Shown: positions 8,079 through 17,156 of the stretch, one piece after another
How the letters are laid out: each line of letters starts with the position of its first letter
Position numbering within the stretch: position 1 is the first letter of the stretch
Assembly (NCBI GenBank): GCA_021463195.1
Contig: JAJTXZ010000045.1
Span: forward strand, 1-40,595
Direction of reading: 5' to 3'
Length of the DNA stretch: 40,595 bases
Source of the DNA: Anaerolineae bacterium
GTDB taxonomy: Bacteria; Chloroflexota; Anaerolineae; UBA4142; SHND01
The notes under the pieces: model-generated
The model's database searches: none
What the model was told of the DNA's origin: nothing
The model's input: the letters and a program-made list of their open reading frames with translations, nothing else
Translations under genes and position numbers: made by a program

Positions 8079-8828
8079 TCATGTCGTTTCGCGGCACGCG
8101 GCATAAAGATAGCCAAACGGAACGCCCGGCTTGGCGCGCAACCATACCGCGAAACCCGCCGCTTGCAAACAGCGCGCCAGCTCTGTATGTTCGAGACTCG
8201 AAGCGTTATCGTGAAATTCCAACGCGATTTTGCGCACGCGTTTGAGATAGGTCAGCGGCGTGGTTTGCAGCACGACGCCCTCCGCGCCCTCGCAATCCAT
8301 TTTAAGAAAATCTATTTGATCGAGTTGGTTTTCATCCATAAAACGCGGCAGACTCTGAATGGGCGCGGTCGCGTCCCAGTCCGCCAAAGCGAGCGTGCCA
8401 GCGCCGCCGCCGAGCGCGCCGCGCCACACGCGCGCGTTTTTCATAGTGTTCAATTCCAGATTACGCGCCAAACCCGCCGCCAGTTGCGGCGCTGGCTCGA
8501 CCGCAAAAATCGCGCCGGATGTTTTGCGCGCGGCATAGAGCGCAAACACGCCCACATTCGCTCCAATGTCCACCACTATATCGTGAGCTTGAATTGTCAC
8601 CTGCTGACAGTACACCTGCTTGACAAAAATCTCGTACACCAAATCAATCAACGAATAATTGCCCGCTACATTTTCGATAAGGGTACCGTCGCGCAAATGC
8701 ATTCGCGCAACGCGTTTGACCTTTGCGGCATCCCACGCCATCGCGAATGGATTCGCCAATAGCAAGCTCGTCCGCGCGAGGCGGTTTGCGTATGAGAGCG
8801 CTTCAAGCGCCGAGCGTTTCATTACCAT
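8079..8828 (-). CDS. FkbM family methyltransferase
   Basis: A 249-residue SAM-dependent methyltransferase of the FkbM type, which commonly O-methylates sugars or polyketides. The SAM-binding strand-loop VVDIGANVGVFALYAA is at 85-100, the acidic residue Glu111 closes the next strand (FAVEPAP), and DFLKMDCEGAE is the typical FkbM post-motif. Length is normal. ATG 8828 and ATG 8822 are both possible. Neither has a Shine-Dalgarno, and TACAAT lies only three bases before 8828, so a near-leaderless transcript from 8822 is possible. It is divergent from the flavin reductase; no target is suggested by the neighbours. Confidence 0.85.
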   Translation of the reverse strand: MVMKRSALEALSYANRLARTSLLLANPFAMAWDAAKVKRVARMHLRDGTLIENVAGNYSLIDLVYEIFVKQVYCQQVTIQAHDIVVDIGANVGVFALYAARKTSGAIFAVEPAPQLAAGLARNLELNTMKNARVWRGALGGGAGTLALADWDATAPIQSLPRFMDENQLDQIDFLKMDCEGAEGVVLQTTPLTYLKRVRKIALEFHDNASSLEHTELARCLQAAGFAVWLRAKPGVPFGYLYAACRETT

Positions 8829-9022
8829 TGCATTGTACTACATCCGCCCGCGACGCGCGATACAGGGTTGGCAAAATCAGGCGCGTGGTTTGTCGTTGCG
8901 AACGATGCGATGCGATTCAACGCCGCAATCCGTAGTTTGCGTAATGACGCGCTCACGGCTAAGATTCGCGCGCGCCAAACGCGTACGCGCCTTAACCATC
9001 AAAAATTCGCGGAGGTTCATTT

Positions 9023-9505
9023 TTGGATATTCAAGCCAAACGCAATGTCTTGCGCTCATTCACGTATGGCATGTATGCGGTGACCGCGCAGCATGAAAAC
9101 CGCAACGGCGTTTTTCTCGCCAACTGGTTATCACAGTGTTCCTTTGAGCCGCCAATGTTAATGCTAGCGGTCGAGCGCGACGCCACCACATTAGCGTTGC
9201 TGCGCGCGAGCGGCTTTTTTGCTGTGCATGTTCTCGTTTCCGGACAGCGCGAGTTCGCGGGCATGTTGGGCAAATCCGCGCGCACCAATCCGCGCAAATT
9301 GGACGCGGCGCGTTGGCAGCCGAGCGCGTTGACGCAAAATCCGATCTTGCAAGATACGCTCGGTTATGTGGAATGCCGCGTCACGGACGAAACGCCGGCG
9401 GGCGACTCGGTCGTCGTGGTCGGCGAAATTATCGCGGCGGAATTATTTAGCGCGGAACTCGCGCCGCTCACCATGCAGGAAACGGGCTTTAAACATTTTG
9501 GCTAA
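9023..9505 (+). CDS. Flavin reductase family protein (FMN-binding split barrel)
   Basis: A 160-residue protein of the flavin reductase domain family, which uses NAD(P)H to reduce FMN or FAD or acts as a flavoprotein reductase component. The pattern TAQHENRNGVFLANW, then FEPPMLMLAV and FAVHVL, matches the split-barrel FMN site. TTG 9023 is preferred because GGAGG at 9011-9015 is seven bases upstream and the alternative starts lie inside the first strand. It is 26 bp from the response regulator and probably co-transcribed, perhaps linking redox state to the two-component pair (inference). Confidence 0.82.
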   Translation: MDIQAKRNVLRSFTYGMYAVTAQHENRNGVFLANWLSQCSFEPPMLMLAVERDATTLALLRASGFFAVHVLVSGQREFAGMLGKSARTNPRKLDAARWQPSALTQNPILQDTLGYVECRVTDETPAGDSVVVVGEIIAAELFSAELAPLTMQETGFKHFG

Positions 9506-9531
9506 GCTCTTGCGGATTGGCCCAAAGCATC

Positions 9532-10305
9532 ATGCTAAACATTTTTCTCGTCGAAGACAATCACAAATTGCGCGCGGCATTGAAACGCGGTTTGGAAGCG
9601 ACGCGGCACGCGCAGATCATTTTCGATTGCGCGCGCGGCGCGGATGCTTTGCAAGCTCTGAGCGCGCAGCTGCCCGATGGCGTGTTGATGGATGTGCAAC
9701 TGGAGGGCGAACCAAACGGCATTCAAACCGCCGTTGCGTTGCGCCGCGAAAGTCCGCGTTTGCCGATTGTGTTTTATTCCATTCAAGACGACGACGCGTA
9801 TTATCGCGATTTTCGACGCAGCGGCATCCTTTCCCATTACGCGTACGTGAAAAAATCAAATTATCTGCTGCCCGAAATGATTGTGCCGCTGCTCCAAGAC
9901 GCCGTCGCCGGACGCAGTTTCATTGACCCCGAAATCGAGGCGCGCGTACAAGAGGTGCGCGCCCGCGACGAGCAATCGCCGATGGATTTGCTCGAACCGA
10001 ATGAGCAGCAAGTGGCAACCCTATTGGCGCGCGGTTTGAGCAACGAACAAATCGCCGCGCGCATGGGATTCAAAGACAAGCGCACCATCGCGCGCACAAA
10101 CGGTCAAATTTACGCGGCGTGGGGTTTGACGGACAATGCCAACGATGAAAAAATCGCGCGCACGCGCGCGGCATTGATTGTGCGCGCGGAGCGTTTGATT
10201 CAATGGGACGACGATGGCGCGCCGTACGTGCAGGACGAACACGGCGCATGGGTCGAGTGGCAAAGCCCCGATGAAACGCGCGCGCCGCTAAAACATGTCC
10301 GGTAA
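9532..10305 (+). CDS. NarL/FixJ-type response regulator
   Basis: A 257-residue DNA-binding response regulator. The receiver domain (about 1-125) has acidic residues in VEDN, the phosphoacceptor Asp54 (VLMDVQL) and Lys107/108. A LuxR-type helix-turn-helix (about 155-205) reads NEQQVATLLARGLSNEQIA with a recognition helix in KRTIARTNGQIYAAWGL. ATG 9532 opens the first strand directly; a TTG at 9517 would add five residues. The gene overlaps the histidine kinase by 11 bp, so the two are very likely partners and translationally coupled. Confidence 0.88.
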   Translation: MLNIFLVEDNHKLRAALKRGLEATRHAQIIFDCARGADALQALSAQLPDGVLMDVQLEGEPNGIQTAVALRRESPRLPIVFYSIQDDDAYYRDFRRSGILSHYAYVKKSNYLLPEMIVPLLQDAVAGRSFIDPEIEARVQEVRARDEQSPMDLLEPNEQQVATLLARGLSNEQIAARMGFKDKRTIARTNGQIYAAWGLTDNANDEKIARTRAALIVRAERLIQWDDDGAPYVQDEHGAWVEWQSPDETRAPLKHVR

Positions 10306-12352
10306 TTTTCTACCCGATACGCTCGCGCTCGCCATTTCGCTCTTTAACACGATGGCGTTGTTGTGGTTGGGCTTGGTTGTGCTATTGAGCGCCGAGCGCA
10401 AGAGTTGGGGCATTTGGCTCGCGGGCGGCGGCTTGCTATTAAGCGGCGTCTTTTTTCTGACGCATACGGCGATTATCGCGCGCGGTTTGCGCGCCGCCAC
10501 ATTTGACCTCGATGTATTGTGGCATTTCGGCTGGCTGCCCATCATCACCGCGCCGCTTACGTGGTATGTGGTCATGTTATGGTACACGGGACAGTTGGAT
10601 GCGCTCGGCGCGGCGCGGCCGCGTTGGCGCCGTTTGCATTTCATCGGCTTGACGCTGTGCCTGACGAGCGCGCTATTTTTGTGCGGTTTGATTTTATTTG
10701 GCGGCGCGCTGCCCACCTTTCAACAAATCGTGTTATTTGAGCGCGCCGAATATGCGCGTCCGCCCGGCGCGCCGCTGCTGGTCGGCGTGTACGCGGTGTA
10801 CAACATCGCATGTATCGCGTTTTCGATTCACGCGCTGCGTCACCCTGAACCTTCGGCGCGGTGGCTCGGCGATGTGGCGCGCAAACGCGCGCAGCCGTGG
10901 TTCACCGGCGCGGGCGCGGCGCTGCTCGTTGTGAGTTTGCTCGTCTCGACGTTCATCGTCATTTTGTTTTTTTATCTCGATACGCGCGCGGTTATAGATG
11001 AAACCGCGCTGCGAAATATTTTCGCGTGGTTCGACGTTTTGGTTGGCGCGTTAATTGCGGCGGCGGCGGTGGCGGTTGGCAAAGCGACTGTATCGTATGA
11101 AATTTTTACGGGCCAGGTGCTGCCGCGACGCGGTTTCTTGCGACAATGGCGTCGCGCGCTCATTCTGGCAGCGGGTTATAGCGCGTTGACTGCGACGACG
11201 CTGACTTGGCCACTCGATACAGTGTATGCGCTGCTGGCGGCGACGCTGTTGCTCGTGTTTTTTTACGCGCTGGTCGCGGCGCGCGCGTTTGATGAACGCG
11301 AACGCGTGGTCGCGGAATTGCGCCCATTCTTGCAAACCGCCGACGCGGAGGCATTGGATGGCGGACGCGCGGCATTTGATATATTGATCGCGCAAGTGTT
11401 GAACGCGCGTGTGGCGTATCTTTGTCCGCGCATTCCGTTCGCGTCTGCTTTGGCATTTCCGCCCGACGCGCCGCCGCCATGCGAACAGCTTGCGTCGTTG
11501 GACGCGCAATTCAGCGAACATTCGCCCGCGCTGCCCATCGCGCCAACGGTCTTTCACGGCGCGCGCTGGGCGCTGCCCTTGTCCGATGAACGCGGCATGT
11601 TGGGCGTATTGTTATTGGGCGAGCGCGCCGATGATAGTTTGTACACGCAAGAAGAGATGGAGATTGCGCGCGCGGCGGGCGAACGCATCACGCAAACGCA
11701 AGCGCGCGCGGAATTGACGCGACGGTTGGTGGCATTGCAGCGCGAACGATTGGCGACGACCCAAGTGATTGACCGTCGCGCGCGCCGCGCGCTGCATGAC
11801 GATATTTTGCCGCAACTGCATTTGGCGTTGTTGAATTTGAGCGCCGGCGACGCGAATTACGCGTTGACGCAGTTACAAGCGGTGCATCACGCGTTATCGA
11901 ATCTCTTGCGCGAAATGCCGACAGGCGCGGCGCCGCAAATCGAAAAATATGGTTTATTGAACGCGCTGCGCCGCGCGGTGGAAGACGAGTTCGCGAGCGC
12001 GTTTGATAGCGTGACGTGGGAAATTGAACCGCGCGCGGCGGATGCGGCGCAAACTTTAGCCGCGCTGAACGCGGAAACGTTGTATGCCGCCGCGCGCGAA
12101 GCCATACGCAACGCGGCGAAACACGGGCGCGGTCAGACTTTGCACGCGCCACTGCATTTAACGGTGCGCGCGTTGGAACAGAATGGTTTGGTGATTGAAA
12201 TTTGGGATGATGGCGTGGGTTTGGCAAAGGCGCCGAATGGCGGAGGACAGGGTTTGCAGCTGCACAGCACGCTTATGGCGGTCATCGGCGGCGCGCTGAC
12301 ACTGGAACGCGTGGGAGATAAAACGCGCGCGCAGCTGCGCAGTATCGCGTGA
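10295..12352 (+). CDS. Membrane sensor histidine kinase (HisKA_3 type)
   Basis: A 685-residue sensor kinase. About seven hydrophobic helices fill residues 1-335, followed by a GAF-like region (about 350-475), a HisKA_3 dimerisation helix with phosphoacceptor His501 (RALHDDILPQLHLALL) and a C-terminal ATPase domain. The latter shows the N-box REAIRNAAKHG, the G1 box WDDGVGL and a glycine-rich GGGQGLQLHS. This kinase type pairs with NarL/FixJ regulators, which fits the overlapping upstream gene. The signal sensed is unknown. It ends four bases before the convergent CpXC gene. Confidence 0.9.
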   Translation: MSGNFLPDTLALAISLFNTMALLWLGLVVLLSAERKSWGIWLAGGGLLLSGVFFLTHTAIIARGLRAATFDLDVLWHFGWLPIITAPLTWYVVMLWYTGQLDALGAARPRWRRLHFIGLTLCLTSALFLCGLILFGGALPTFQQIVLFERAEYARPPGAPLLVGVYAVYNIACIAFSIHALRHPEPSARWLGDVARKRAQPWFTGAGAALLVVSLLVSTFIVILFFYLDTRAVIDETALRNIFAWFDVLVGALIAAAAVAVGKATVSYEIFTGQVLPRRGFLRQWRRALILAAGYSALTATTLTWPLDTVYALLAATLLLVFFYALVAARAFDERERVVAELRPFLQTADAEALDGGRAAFDILIAQVLNARVAYLCPRIPFASALAFPPDAPPPCEQLASLDAQFSEHSPALPIAPTVFHGARWALPLSDERGMLGVLLLGERADDSLYTQEEMEIARAAGERITQTQARAELTRRLVALQRERLATTQVIDRRARRALHDDILPQLHLALLNLSAGDANYALTQLQAVHHALSNLLREMPTGAAPQIEKYGLLNALRRAVEDEFASAFDSVTWEIEPRAADAAQTLAALNAETLYAAAREAIRNAAKHGRGQTLHAPLHLTVRALEQNGLVIEIWDDGVGLAKAPNGGGQGLQLHSTLMAVIGGALTLERVGDKTRAQLRSIA

Positions 12353-12356
12353 GCGG

Positions 12357-13442
12357 CTAGACATTGTTGGCGCGAATTTGTTCGAGCATGGCGATGCGTG
12401 TTTCAAGTTGGTCCGCCGCGTCCGGTTCGCCGTTTTGACGCGCGCCCTGCGCGAACGCGCGTAGAGCTTGCAAACCTTCGTCGCTCAAAAGAATGGGATA
12501 GGCGCGCGCGACGCCCTGCGTATCCTGAAATGATTCCGCCATCGTGAGCGCATCAAGCGCCTGCATCAATGGGTCATTACCCACTGCGCGCTGCATCAAA
12601 ACTTGCAAATCAGGATGTTCTTGGAGCGCGCGTTCGAGGTCTGCTTTGGAGCGGATATTGAGTTCCGCCAAGCGCATCTCCAATTCAAGTCGCGGGTCAG
12701 CCAAAACTGTTTCGCGCGCGCCTTCGACAAGATAATCGGCGTACGCGGCATCCACGCCTTGGGCGCGCGCCGTGCGCAAGATTTCATCATGCACGCCCAA
12801 GTCTTCGACAGCGTTCGCGTCGTTTTGCGCGCGCGCGAGGTCGAGCATCGCGCCGATCACTTGTTCGGCATCTGCGGTGAGCAGGTCGGCGCGCGCCGCG
12901 AGAAAAACCTTCGAGTCCTGCCATAGCTCTAGATTCATCCACGCCAAAAGCGCTTCGACTAACATCGGATGTTCTTGCAGCGTACGCATTGCCGCGCCAA
13001 TCACCGGGTCATTTTGCAACGCTTCGGCTTGCGCTTGCAATTCCGCCATTGCCTCGTCTAAACGGTCTTCAATCGCCGCGCTCAAGAGTTCCAGCGGCAC
13101 CGCGCGCGGCGCATCGAGATAACTGCTGCCGGGCAAAATGAGTAGCTGCGAACGCAGCTTTTCCACAAGTTGATTGCCCGTTTCCTGAATTTGCGCTTCG
13201 GTCATGCCGGGCGGATAGCTAAAGAATAATTGTTGGTTGGCGCGATCGTGATAGAGCAGCGGCGCGCCCAACATGCCGCTGTGACCATTCGGACAGGTTG
13301 CGACGTGAATGGAACCGTCGCGGCAGCGCGCGGCAAGGTCCGGGCGTTCGCCCGCGTCTATGATGAGCCAGACCTCAACGTTGAATGCGGCTTGGCATTG
13401 CGGACAGGTGAGCGCGACAGTTTGCGAAGCGGAAAGGGGCAT
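12357..13442 (-). CDS. CpXC-domain protein with a helical repeat tail
   Basis: A 361-residue probably cytoplasmic protein. The N-terminal CpXC domain (about 8-100) has CPQC, WLIIDAGERPDL and PLLYHD, which mark the family. The second zinc motif reads CPNGH rather than the usual CPxCG form, so one cysteine ligand seems lost. Residues 120-361 are acidic, helical and repeat-like (EHPMLVEALLAW, EHPDLQVLMQRA), as in TPR-like tails. No enzymatic domain is visible. It is 14 bp downstream of the beta-helix lipoprotein gene on the same strand and probably shares its transcript. Function unknown. Confidence 0.75.
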   Translation of the reverse strand: MPLSASQTVALTCPQCQAAFNVEVWLIIDAGERPDLAARCRDGSIHVATCPNGHSGMLGAPLLYHDRANQQLFFSYPPGMTEAQIQETGNQLVEKLRSQLLILPGSSYLDAPRAVPLELLSAAIEDRLDEAMAELQAQAEALQNDPVIGAAMRTLQEHPMLVEALLAWMNLELWQDSKVFLAARADLLTADAEQVIGAMLDLARAQNDANAVEDLGVHDEILRTARAQGVDAAYADYLVEGARETVLADPRLELEMRLAELNIRSKADLERALQEHPDLQVLMQRAVGNDPLMQALDALTMAESFQDTQGVARAYPILLSDEGLQALRAFAQGARQNGEPDAADQLETRIAMLEQIRANNV

Positions 13443-13456
13443 GTGAGTTTTTCTTT

Positions 13457-15712
13457 CTATTGAGATTCCAACATCCAGCGCAGCGAAATTCGCATTTTAG
13501 TTTTGAACCAACGCAAATCAAAAGATTCTTCCGGCGCGTCGGTCCACAAGGCGCGTAAAAATTCCGCGCGCGACAAGGGGCGACCCTCAAAGGTGTACGC
13601 TGTCAGCGCGCGCGGCTTGTTCGAGAATGCGACGCGCTGCGGGTTGGGCGCGTCAAGGCGATATGCGCCGCCCTGAATTTGATTGTCCTGAATGATATTG
13701 CCCGCCGTATTGCCTTCCATCACAAAATTGACCGCGTTGTTGGTCAAACGATTTTGCGTGATTTGATTTTTGATGGAATTGTTAAGATGAATCGCGGCGA
13801 CCGCGTTATTCAAAAGCGAATTATCGCACAAACAATTTTCGGTGGAAATGTGGTCGCTCGGCGCGCCCGGCACAAAGAAAAATTGCTCGCGGTCGTATTC
13901 GGATGAATAGAAATATAAACCTTCGCGGCTGTTGACAATCGTGTTGGTCGAGACGTTGTTTTGGCTGCTATTCCACGAAATGATTCCGTGATTAGCGAGA
14001 TCGCGCAGTTCATTGCCGCCATTGATTTCATTCTTTTGCGCGAAACCGAGCCAGATGCCGTCGAGCGAATTGGCGATGTGATTGCCCGCGATTTTATTGT
14101 CGCGGCAAAAGGATAATTCAATCGCGTTGTATAACGCGCCATTGATGGTGTTGCCTTGAATCACGTTGCCATCGCCGCAGGGCGTGCCGTGCGCTTTGAT
14201 AAAAATGCCGTTGCCGTTGCCGCCGGTGATGATATTGTCGCGCACCACGTTTTTGCTCGAACCCGCTTGCAGCATGATACCGCCCGCGTCGCAGCCTGGG
14301 CCCACGGTGCCGTTGCCCCACGTGCAATAGCGAATATTGTCGGCGGTCGTGTTGCCGTCAATTTCACCGAACTGCACATTGTAAAAATGCACGCCCCACG
14401 CGCTGTTTTGGCTCGCCGTATTGCCGCGCACGGTGATGCCGCTCCCGTTGCGTACGTCAATGCCAATCGCGTTGTTGTTGGTCGTATTATTTTCGATGAG
14501 CGCGTTCGTCGCCGCGCCGACGCGAATGCCGCCGCCTTCGGTCAAACCGAGAAATTGTCCAAAGCCGCGCTCATCGGTATCGCGAAAATTATCCGAGAGC
14601 GTATTGTCATGCGCGTATAAATTTTGCGCGGCGTCAATAAAAATGCCGTATTTGTGTTTGCTGCTTTTGCAGTTGCGAATCTCGATGTTTTGCGGCGCGC
14701 GTTGACTCAACACATTGCCGATTTGATGCACTACTACGCCATAGCCATTATAGTCGCGTCCGTTCAACGAATATCCTTGACAATCGAAAATCACGTTATC
14801 GCTGTGAATGGCAATACAATCCCATTGGCTGGTGAGCGAAGTCGTTAGGCGGTACAACCCGGGCGCGGTAATGGCGCCGCAGCCCGCAATGTCATACACA
14901 GCGGCGACGGAAAACGGTTTGAATTTGCTCGCGCTCGCGCCGCTGCGGCTCGCGCGCGGCGTGCCGGTTTCACTGACCACCGGCGTAATCTTGCTGCGGC
15001 TCGCGGCGGTCGGCGTGGCATCGGGCGCGGGCGTGCCGCCGTTCATCAAAAAGTTTTGCGTGACGGTTTGGTCGCATTCGACATTGAGTTCAAACGAACC
15101 TTTGTCGCCCGGCGTATAACCCGACGGCGGCGCGGCGGTCAAGGTATATTTGCCCGCGACCAAACCTGGAAAATAAAATTGACCGTTGCCGGTGGTATAC
15201 AAACCAATCACGCCCGACGCGTTGTACAAAAATAATTTAGCGCCTTGCACGCCCGGTTCGCCCGCTTCCGCTTGGCTATCGCTATTCAAATCCGCGACGA
15301 CGCTGCCGTTAATGGAACCAAAACACGCGTTCGGCGGCGCTGTCTCGGACGCGCTGATTGTCGCGGTCATTGTGCCGCGCGCGCTGGGTGTTCCCGACGC
15401 GGACACAAGCGTTTTGTTTACGGTGAGGGTCCAAGTTGGGCTGAACGCCGGCGTCGGCGAAAGCGTTGACGCAAACGTTGCGCTGGGCGTTGACGATGCA
15501 GTGACGGCAGCGGTGGCGGTTAGCGTAGGCGTAACCGTCACTTGCGTTTGCGCCGCCGAAACCTGTAGATTGATAAAGGCGGTCGGAGTCTCGTTGCCTG
15601 CCGATAAAATGGTGGTTTCAATCGGTGGTCGCTGACCACATGCGGATAACGCAACAAACAGGCCAAGGACGCTAAAAAAGCGGATTCGTAACAGAAATCG
15701 AGCGGAGATCAT
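13457..15712 (-). CDS. Lipoprotein with SdrD-B-like and right-handed beta-helix domains
   Basis: A 751-residue surface lipoprotein. The signal peptide ends in a lipobox (LSAC, Cys25). A Thr/Ser/Ala-rich stalk follows to about 130. A prealbumin-like SdrD-B domain starting CFGSINGSVVADLNSD spans about 132-230, and a long NosD-type parallel beta-helix (about 270-690) has many IxxNxxxNN turns. Such helices bind or cleave polysaccharides or serve as adhesins; I see no catalytic signature. ATG 15712 is preferred over TTG 15733 because it starts the signal peptide and stands about 16 nt after the predicted transcription start. Confidence 0.82.
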   Translation of the reverse strand: MISARFLLRIRFFSVLGLFVALSACGQRPPIETTILSAGNETPTAFINLQVSAAQTQVTVTPTLTATAAVTASSTPSATFASTLSPTPAFSPTWTLTVNKTLVSASGTPSARGTMTATISASETAPPNACFGSINGSVVADLNSDSQAEAGEPGVQGAKLFLYNASGVIGLYTTGNGQFYFPGLVAGKYTLTAAPPSGYTPGDKGSFELNVECDQTVTQNFLMNGGTPAPDATPTAASRSKITPVVSETGTPRASRSGASASKFKPFSVAAVYDIAGCGAITAPGLYRLTTSLTSQWDCIAIHSDNVIFDCQGYSLNGRDYNGYGVVVHQIGNVLSQRAPQNIEIRNCKSSKHKYGIFIDAAQNLYAHDNTLSDNFRDTDERGFGQFLGLTEGGGIRVGAATNALIENNTTNNNAIGIDVRNGSGITVRGNTASQNSAWGVHFYNVQFGEIDGNTTADNIRYCTWGNGTVGPGCDAGGIMLQAGSSKNVVRDNIITGGNGNGIFIKAHGTPCGDGNVIQGNTINGALYNAIELSFCRDNKIAGNHIANSLDGIWLGFAQKNEINGGNELRDLANHGIISWNSSQNNVSTNTIVNSREGLYFYSSEYDREQFFFVPGAPSDHISTENCLCDNSLLNNAVAAIHLNNSIKNQITQNRLTNNAVNFVMEGNTAGNIIQDNQIQGGAYRLDAPNPQRVAFSNKPRALTAYTFEGRPLSRAEFLRALWTDAPEESFDLRWFKTKMRISLRWMLESQ

Positions 15713-15734
15713 AGCATGAACTTTACGGCGCAAG

Positions 15735-15762
15735 AGTATAACACACTGTTGGTTTGCGTCAA
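15735..15762 (-). promoter_or_regulatory. Sigma-70-type promoter of the beta-helix/CpXC operon
   Basis: On the minus strand TTGACG (15762-15757) and TATACT (15740-15735) are separated by 16 nt. The start would be near 15728, about 16 nt before ATG 15712. Confidence 0.7.
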
Positions 15763-15834
15763 AGAAACGCGCCTGACGCCATTTTTAGACGTTCGCGCGC
15801 CGATGCGCGTTCCATTTCTCATCCGCATTTCGCT

Positions 15835-15863
15835 TTGACAAAGCGCCGCAAGGATGGTACAAA
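15835..15863 (+). promoter_or_regulatory. Sigma-70-type promoter of the Fn3-like surface protein
   Basis: TTGACA (15835-15840) and TACAAA (15858-15863) are separated by 17 nt. The start would be near 15870, about 45 nt before ATG 15915. It is back to back with the beta-helix promoter. Confidence 0.7.
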
Positions 15864-15914
15864 AGCGCTATTGATTGGCACACTGTCGTGCGTTCGTTTT
15901 TTCAAGAGTTGATT

Positions 15915-17120
15915 ATGCGTAATTTTTCGACGCGACGCACCGTTTTGTTGGCATTCATCCTGACGCTGACTGCCCTCGCCTTTTTCCTCCTTCCGCTCGA
16001 CGCTCCCGCCGCTGATCCGCTTGGCTGCGCCACCGCGCCCGTTACCGCCGACCCTACGCCGACCGTTTGTCTTTCCAACATGGTCGTCGTTTTTAACGGC
16101 GTCAGTCCAGACAATCAATTTGTCGTTTCCTGGCGCACTGTCAAAAGCGAAAAGGGCCAAGTGCGTTTGGGCGCCGGCGCCACGTTCGATGATATACGCG
16201 GCAGCGAGTATCAAGCCACGACCCATTATGTTGTCGTCTCGAATCTGGACGCGAAAACCAATTACACGTTCGATATTATTTCGGGCGGCAAGACGTACAC
16301 GAATAACAACGCTCATTGGAGCATTCGCACCGGTCCGCCGCTTCAGCCGGAAACGCCTTATACAATCATCGGGCGCGTTTCCAATGCCGATGGCAGCGAA
16401 GCGGACGGCGCGCTTGTTTACGCTCAAGTGCGCGACGGCGATAAAAAAGACACGTCAGGTCGTTCGACGTGGCTCTCGACGATTGTGGTTGTGCCGGATG
16501 GCGGCAATTTTTTTAATATCAATTTGGGCATGGCGCGTATTCCTAACAATACCCAAAAATATGTCTTTGATGCGAATAACGACCGCGTATTGATTATCGC
16601 CAGCAGCGCGCAGGGCAAAGCGAGCAAGGGTTTCAAAATCAACGAACTGCATCCGCCCGCCGCGCCCCCTTCGCTCATTCTCGCCGAGAACGGCGTCGGC
16701 AGCGCAGCTACCGCAACCGCAACGCCGCCGCCGCCGACATTCACGCCAACGCTTTCGCCCACCGCAACCGCGACCGCGACGCCGCTCACGCCAACGCCGA
16801 CGCAAACGTCTACCACCATTCCGCCCAGCGCGACGCCCGAAGCGGTAACGGAAACCGCGCAAGCGGAAGCGACCCAAGCGCAAGCGGAAGCGACGCAAAC
16901 GGCAGCCGCCACCGAAACGGCTGCGACGAGCGCCGCGATTGCGATGCCCGCTGACAAAGTGGAAACGTCACGTACGCGCGTTTATGGCGGCGTGCCGACC
17001 GTGATTCCGCCGCGCGAAACCAATAACATCAACTGGACGCTGCTCCTCTTGGCGGCGGTTCTGATTGTCGGCGCGGGACTGCTCGGGCTTGCCGCGTTCT
17101 TTGTCACGCGCAAGAGTTAG
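15915..17120 (+). CDS. Surface protein with Fn3-like domain, low-complexity stalk and C-terminal anchor
   Basis: A 401-residue exported protein with a signal peptide (about 1-32, ending APAA). An Fn3-like or purple-acid-phosphatase-N-like domain follows (about 50-140: FVVSWRTVKSEKGQVRLG, THYVVVSNLDAKTNYTFDI). A second beta domain spans 150-255, then a Thr/Pro/Ala-Glu stalk with EATQAQAEATQTAA (about 265-345), a hydrophobic helix (about 375-396) and a short basic tail. No catalytic residues are seen. ATG 15915 is preferred over GTG 15888 because it begins the signal peptide; the site before it (AAGAG) is weak. It was probably a displayed binding protein; the ligand is unknown. Confidence 0.75.
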   Translation: MRNFSTRRTVLLAFILTLTALAFFLLPLDAPAADPLGCATAPVTADPTPTVCLSNMVVVFNGVSPDNQFVVSWRTVKSEKGQVRLGAGATFDDIRGSEYQATTHYVVVSNLDAKTNYTFDIISGGKTYTNNNAHWSIRTGPPLQPETPYTIIGRVSNADGSEADGALVYAQVRDGDKKDTSGRSTWLSTIVVVPDGGNFFNINLGMARIPNNTQKYVFDANNDRVLIIASSAQGKASKGFKINELHPPAAPPSLILAENGVGSAATATATPPPPTFTPTLSPTATATATPLTPTPTQTSTTIPPSATPEAVTETAQAEATQAQAEATQTAAATETAATSAAIAMPADKVETSRTRVYGGVPTVIPPRETNNINWTLLLLAAVLIVGAGLLGLAAFFVTRKS

Positions 17121-17154
17121 AGCTTGGCGATTAGAGATTGGAGCTTGAAATTCG
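17120..17154 (+). repeat. Heptamer-phased array at the mazG start
   Basis: Five 7-nt units in phase, including GAGCTTG twice (17120-17126 and 17141-17147) and GAGATTG (17134-17140). The array begins in the stop codon of the preceding gene and runs to three bases before ATG 17157. Confidence 0.65.
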
Positions 17155-17156
17155 AG

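Noticed and set aside
7756-8106. 116-codon ORF overlapping the small membrane protein gene
   Set aside because: It is an out-of-frame reading of the 59-residue membrane protein and the following hairpin; the membrane frame has the ribosome site and hydrophobic helices.
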